Shown here: in pieces, positions 3,984 through 5,508 of the stretch
Numbering within the stretch: position 1 is the stretch's first letter
Layout of the letters: each line of letters starts with the position of its first letter
Source: Oscillospiraceae bacterium
GTDB lineage: Bacteria > Bacillota_A > Clostridia > Saccharofermentanales > Saccharofermentanaceae
NCBI GenBank assembly: GCA_902803365.1
Contig: CADCPU010000219.1
Coordinates: 1 to 5,508 of the forward strand
Direction: 5' to 3'
Length of the DNA: 5,508 bases
The notes under the pieces: generated by a model
Seen by the model: the letters and a program-made list of their open reading frames with translations, nothing else
Told to the model about the DNA's origin: nothing
Databases searched by the model: none
Position numbers and translations under genes: made by a program

Positions 3984-5508
3984 ATGAAAAAAACTACAGC
4001 GGCGCTCCTTATCGCGCTGATGGTATTTTCCGTATCTTCTTGTTCTATGATCCGGGAGAAAAAGCCTGATACCAAGGAAACAGAAGAAGAAACAGAAGAG
4101 ACCGAAGCTTCGGAGACAGAAGCGACAACATCCGAAGAGACCACAACTGCTGAGACTTCTGCCGAAGAGACTTCCGAGTCAACGACTGAAACGACGGAAG
4201 AGACTACCGTTGAGACTTCCGCTGCAGAAGCAGTTGAAGAAAAGAAAGAATCCGATTTTATCGACATCTCATTCGAGTATTACTCCGATCGCGACATCAG
4301 ATATATCGATGGCGAAGCTTATGGTGCCGAGTATAATCTCCAGACGATCTTCGTAACAGATGACAGATATCCTCAGCTTTCCAAGCTCCTCTCTGACGAG
4401 AATGCAAATACTTATAATTCTTATAAGATAGCTATGCAGACCAATTTTGATGATTCCGAGACAAGTGCCGATAACGAAGACTACCCGTTCCTCTATATCG
4501 CAGACGAATCCGAGAGTGTCAATGCGATCAGAGCCGATAAGAACCTTCTTTCCATTACCCGCTCCTATTCTTCTTACCTTGGCGGAGCTCACGGTATGTA
4601 CGGAGTCGCTGCAAAGAATTACGACCCGGATTCGGCCAAGCTCTTAACGCTAGATGATTTTTGTACTGACAAAGAACAGCTCCGTGAGAGGATAATCGCT
4701 GAACTTAGTAAGAAAAGCGATATGCTCTATGACGACTTTCTTAACTTCCTTGGCGATGATATGTTCGATTGGGAGTCTGATATCTACAGCATCACTTACT
4801 CAGGTCTGACTGTTTACTTCGATCCGTACAGCGTTGCTCCTTATGCATCCGGACTTATTACGGTCGATATCCCTTACAAGGGCAACGAAGATATCCTTAA
4901 CGAGAAGTACTGGACAGATCTTCCTTCTGACTACACAAAGATCTTCAGCGAAGAATATGATAACGAAGGTAACTGGTGTTATGTCCTCAATGATGATTCG
5001 GTCGATTATAAGATCACAGCAGATATCGATGATTATTCTTATAACAAGATCAATATCAGTATTAACGGAACAACGACTACTTTCGATAACTTCTTCGCTT
5101 TTTCGCTATGTCCTTATATCGTTAAGTCAGGTTCTAATACCTTCCTGTATGTATTCACCTCAGTAGAAGACGATTACACAGTTATCGAGATCTATAAGGT
5201 CGACGGAACAAATGTCACATATCAGGGTGAGTTTTCCGGATATGCATCTGTATTTATCGATCCGGCAAACCTCAAGCTCAGCATGCGTACTGATGCTCTC
5301 GGAACAACTTCGATCGTCGGTATATACAAGGTCGGAGATGACGGAATGCCTGTTCAGACATCAGAGGATTATAAGTTCAGAGCTACCCTGCCGATGACGC
5401 TCATCGCTGATCTTGAAGGAACAGTTGTAGTTGACGGCAAGGCTACAGATGAAAAATTCACTGCAAAAGCAGGAACGATGATAACCAGATACGCAACAGA
5501 TAACAAGA
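3984..5508 (+). CDS. secreted lipoprotein with DUF3298 (RsiV-like) domain, 3' end missing
   Basis: The reading frame stays open for 508 codons to the right edge with no stop. A lipoprotein signal peptide is visible: MKKTT, a hydrophobic core (6-17), and the lipobox V-S-S-C with the acylated Cys20. Residues 31-90 form a low-complexity Thr/Glu/Ser linker, likely a spacer through the cell wall. The folded part starts near residue 92. It matches the DUF4163/DUF3298 pair seen in RsiV and PdaC: SYSSYLGGAHGMYG (194-207), YDPDSAKLLTLDDF (213-226), then GLTVYFDPYSVAPYASG (274-290) and VDIPY (294-298). Residues from about 315 on are probably beta-rich, with many Asp and Tyr, and I do not recognise them. 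There is no transmembrane helix, so it is not a standard membrane-bound anti-sigma factor. PdaC's catalytic deacetylase part is not seen, though the C-terminus is missing. The role is unknown; ligand binding or envelope sensing is a guess. ATG 3984 is fixed by the signal peptide. Confidence 0.9.
   Translation, partial: MKKTTAALLIALMVFSVSSCSMIREKKPDTKETEEETEETEASETEATTSEETTTAETSAEETSESTTETTEETTVETSAAEAVEEKKESDFIDISFEYYSDRDIRYIDGEAYGAEYNLQTIFVTDDRYPQLSKLLSDENANTYNSYKIAMQTNFDDSETSADNEDYPFLYIADESESVNAIRADKNLLSITRSYSSYLGGAHGMYGVAAKNYDPDSAKLLTLDDFCTDKEQLRERIIAELSKKSDMLYDDFLNFLGDDMFDWESDIYSITYSGLTVYFDPYSVAPYASGLITVDIPYKGNEDILNEKYWTDLPSDYTKIFSEEYDNEGNWCYVLNDDSVDYKITADIDDYSYNKINISINGTTTTFDNFFAFSLCPYIVKSGSNTFLYVFTSVEDDYTVIEIYKVDGTNVTYQGEFSGYASVFIDPANLKLSMRTDALGTTSIVGIYKVGDDGMPVQTSEDYKFRATLPMTLIADLEGTVVVDGKATDEKFTAKAGTMITRYATDNK

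Noticed and set aside
3962..4267. A minus-strand Ser/Val-rich open frame of 101 codons opposite the lipoprotein linker
   Set aside because: The Ser/Val-rich product is what the reverse complement of Thr/Glu codons gives. The plus-strand frame has a signal peptide and a recognisable domain downstream.
1..5508. CRISPR arrays, insertion sequences, tRNA or rRNA genes, phage genes
   Set aside because: No regularly spaced repeats, transposase motifs, terminal inverted repeats or tRNA-like cloverleaf sequences were seen on either strand.

Overview
The window looks like chromosomal DNA of a Gram-positive, low-to-moderate GC bacterium of the Firmicutes (Bacillota), most likely class Clostridia. Three things point there. 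The minus-strand gene order is ylxM-ffh-rpsP-khpA-rimM-trmD-rplS. Nearly every gene has a GGAGG-type Shine-Dalgarno site. The plus strand carries a lipoprotein of the DUF3298 type with a Thr/Glu-rich linker. In Bacillus the same cluster also has ylqD between the KH-domain gene and rimM; here the KH gene overlaps rimM directly. I cannot name the genus.

Layout. Positions 1-3809 hold seven tightly packed minus-strand genes. In transcription order they are ylxM (3809-3480), ffh (3475-2099), rpsP (2009-1767), khpA (1740-1510), rimM (1510-983), trmD (978-244) and the 5' part of rplS (159 to beyond the left edge). Gaps within the two blocks range from a 1-nt overlap to 26 nt. The only larger gaps are 89 nt before rpsP, with a candidate internal promoter, and 84 nt before rplS, with a possible leader RNA. 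Positions 3810-3983 form a divergent intergenic region. It holds a strong sigma-A-type promoter for the operon, a candidate promoter for the lipoprotein gene, and a cluster of CGAAAA boxes that may be an operator. Positions 3984-5508 encode, on the plus strand, a secreted lipoprotein of at least 508 residues that runs off the right edge.

How the genes fit together. The operon couples protein targeting (Ffh, the SRP GTPase, and its accessory factor YlxM) to ribosome building (bS16, bL19, the 16S maturation factor RimM), RNA binding (KhpA) and tRNA modification that prevents +1 frameshifting (TrmD). The lipoprotein is a separate transcription unit facing away from it. Its link to the operon, if any, is only the shared intergenic region.

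The region is mostly well-known housekeeping content, and I see no evidence of a new multi-gene system. The points worth a second look are the putative operator in the divergent region, the possible rplS leader with two competing hairpins, unusual residues in Ffh and TrmD, the Gly/Phe-rich tail of Ffh, and the unassigned C-terminal half of the lipoprotein.
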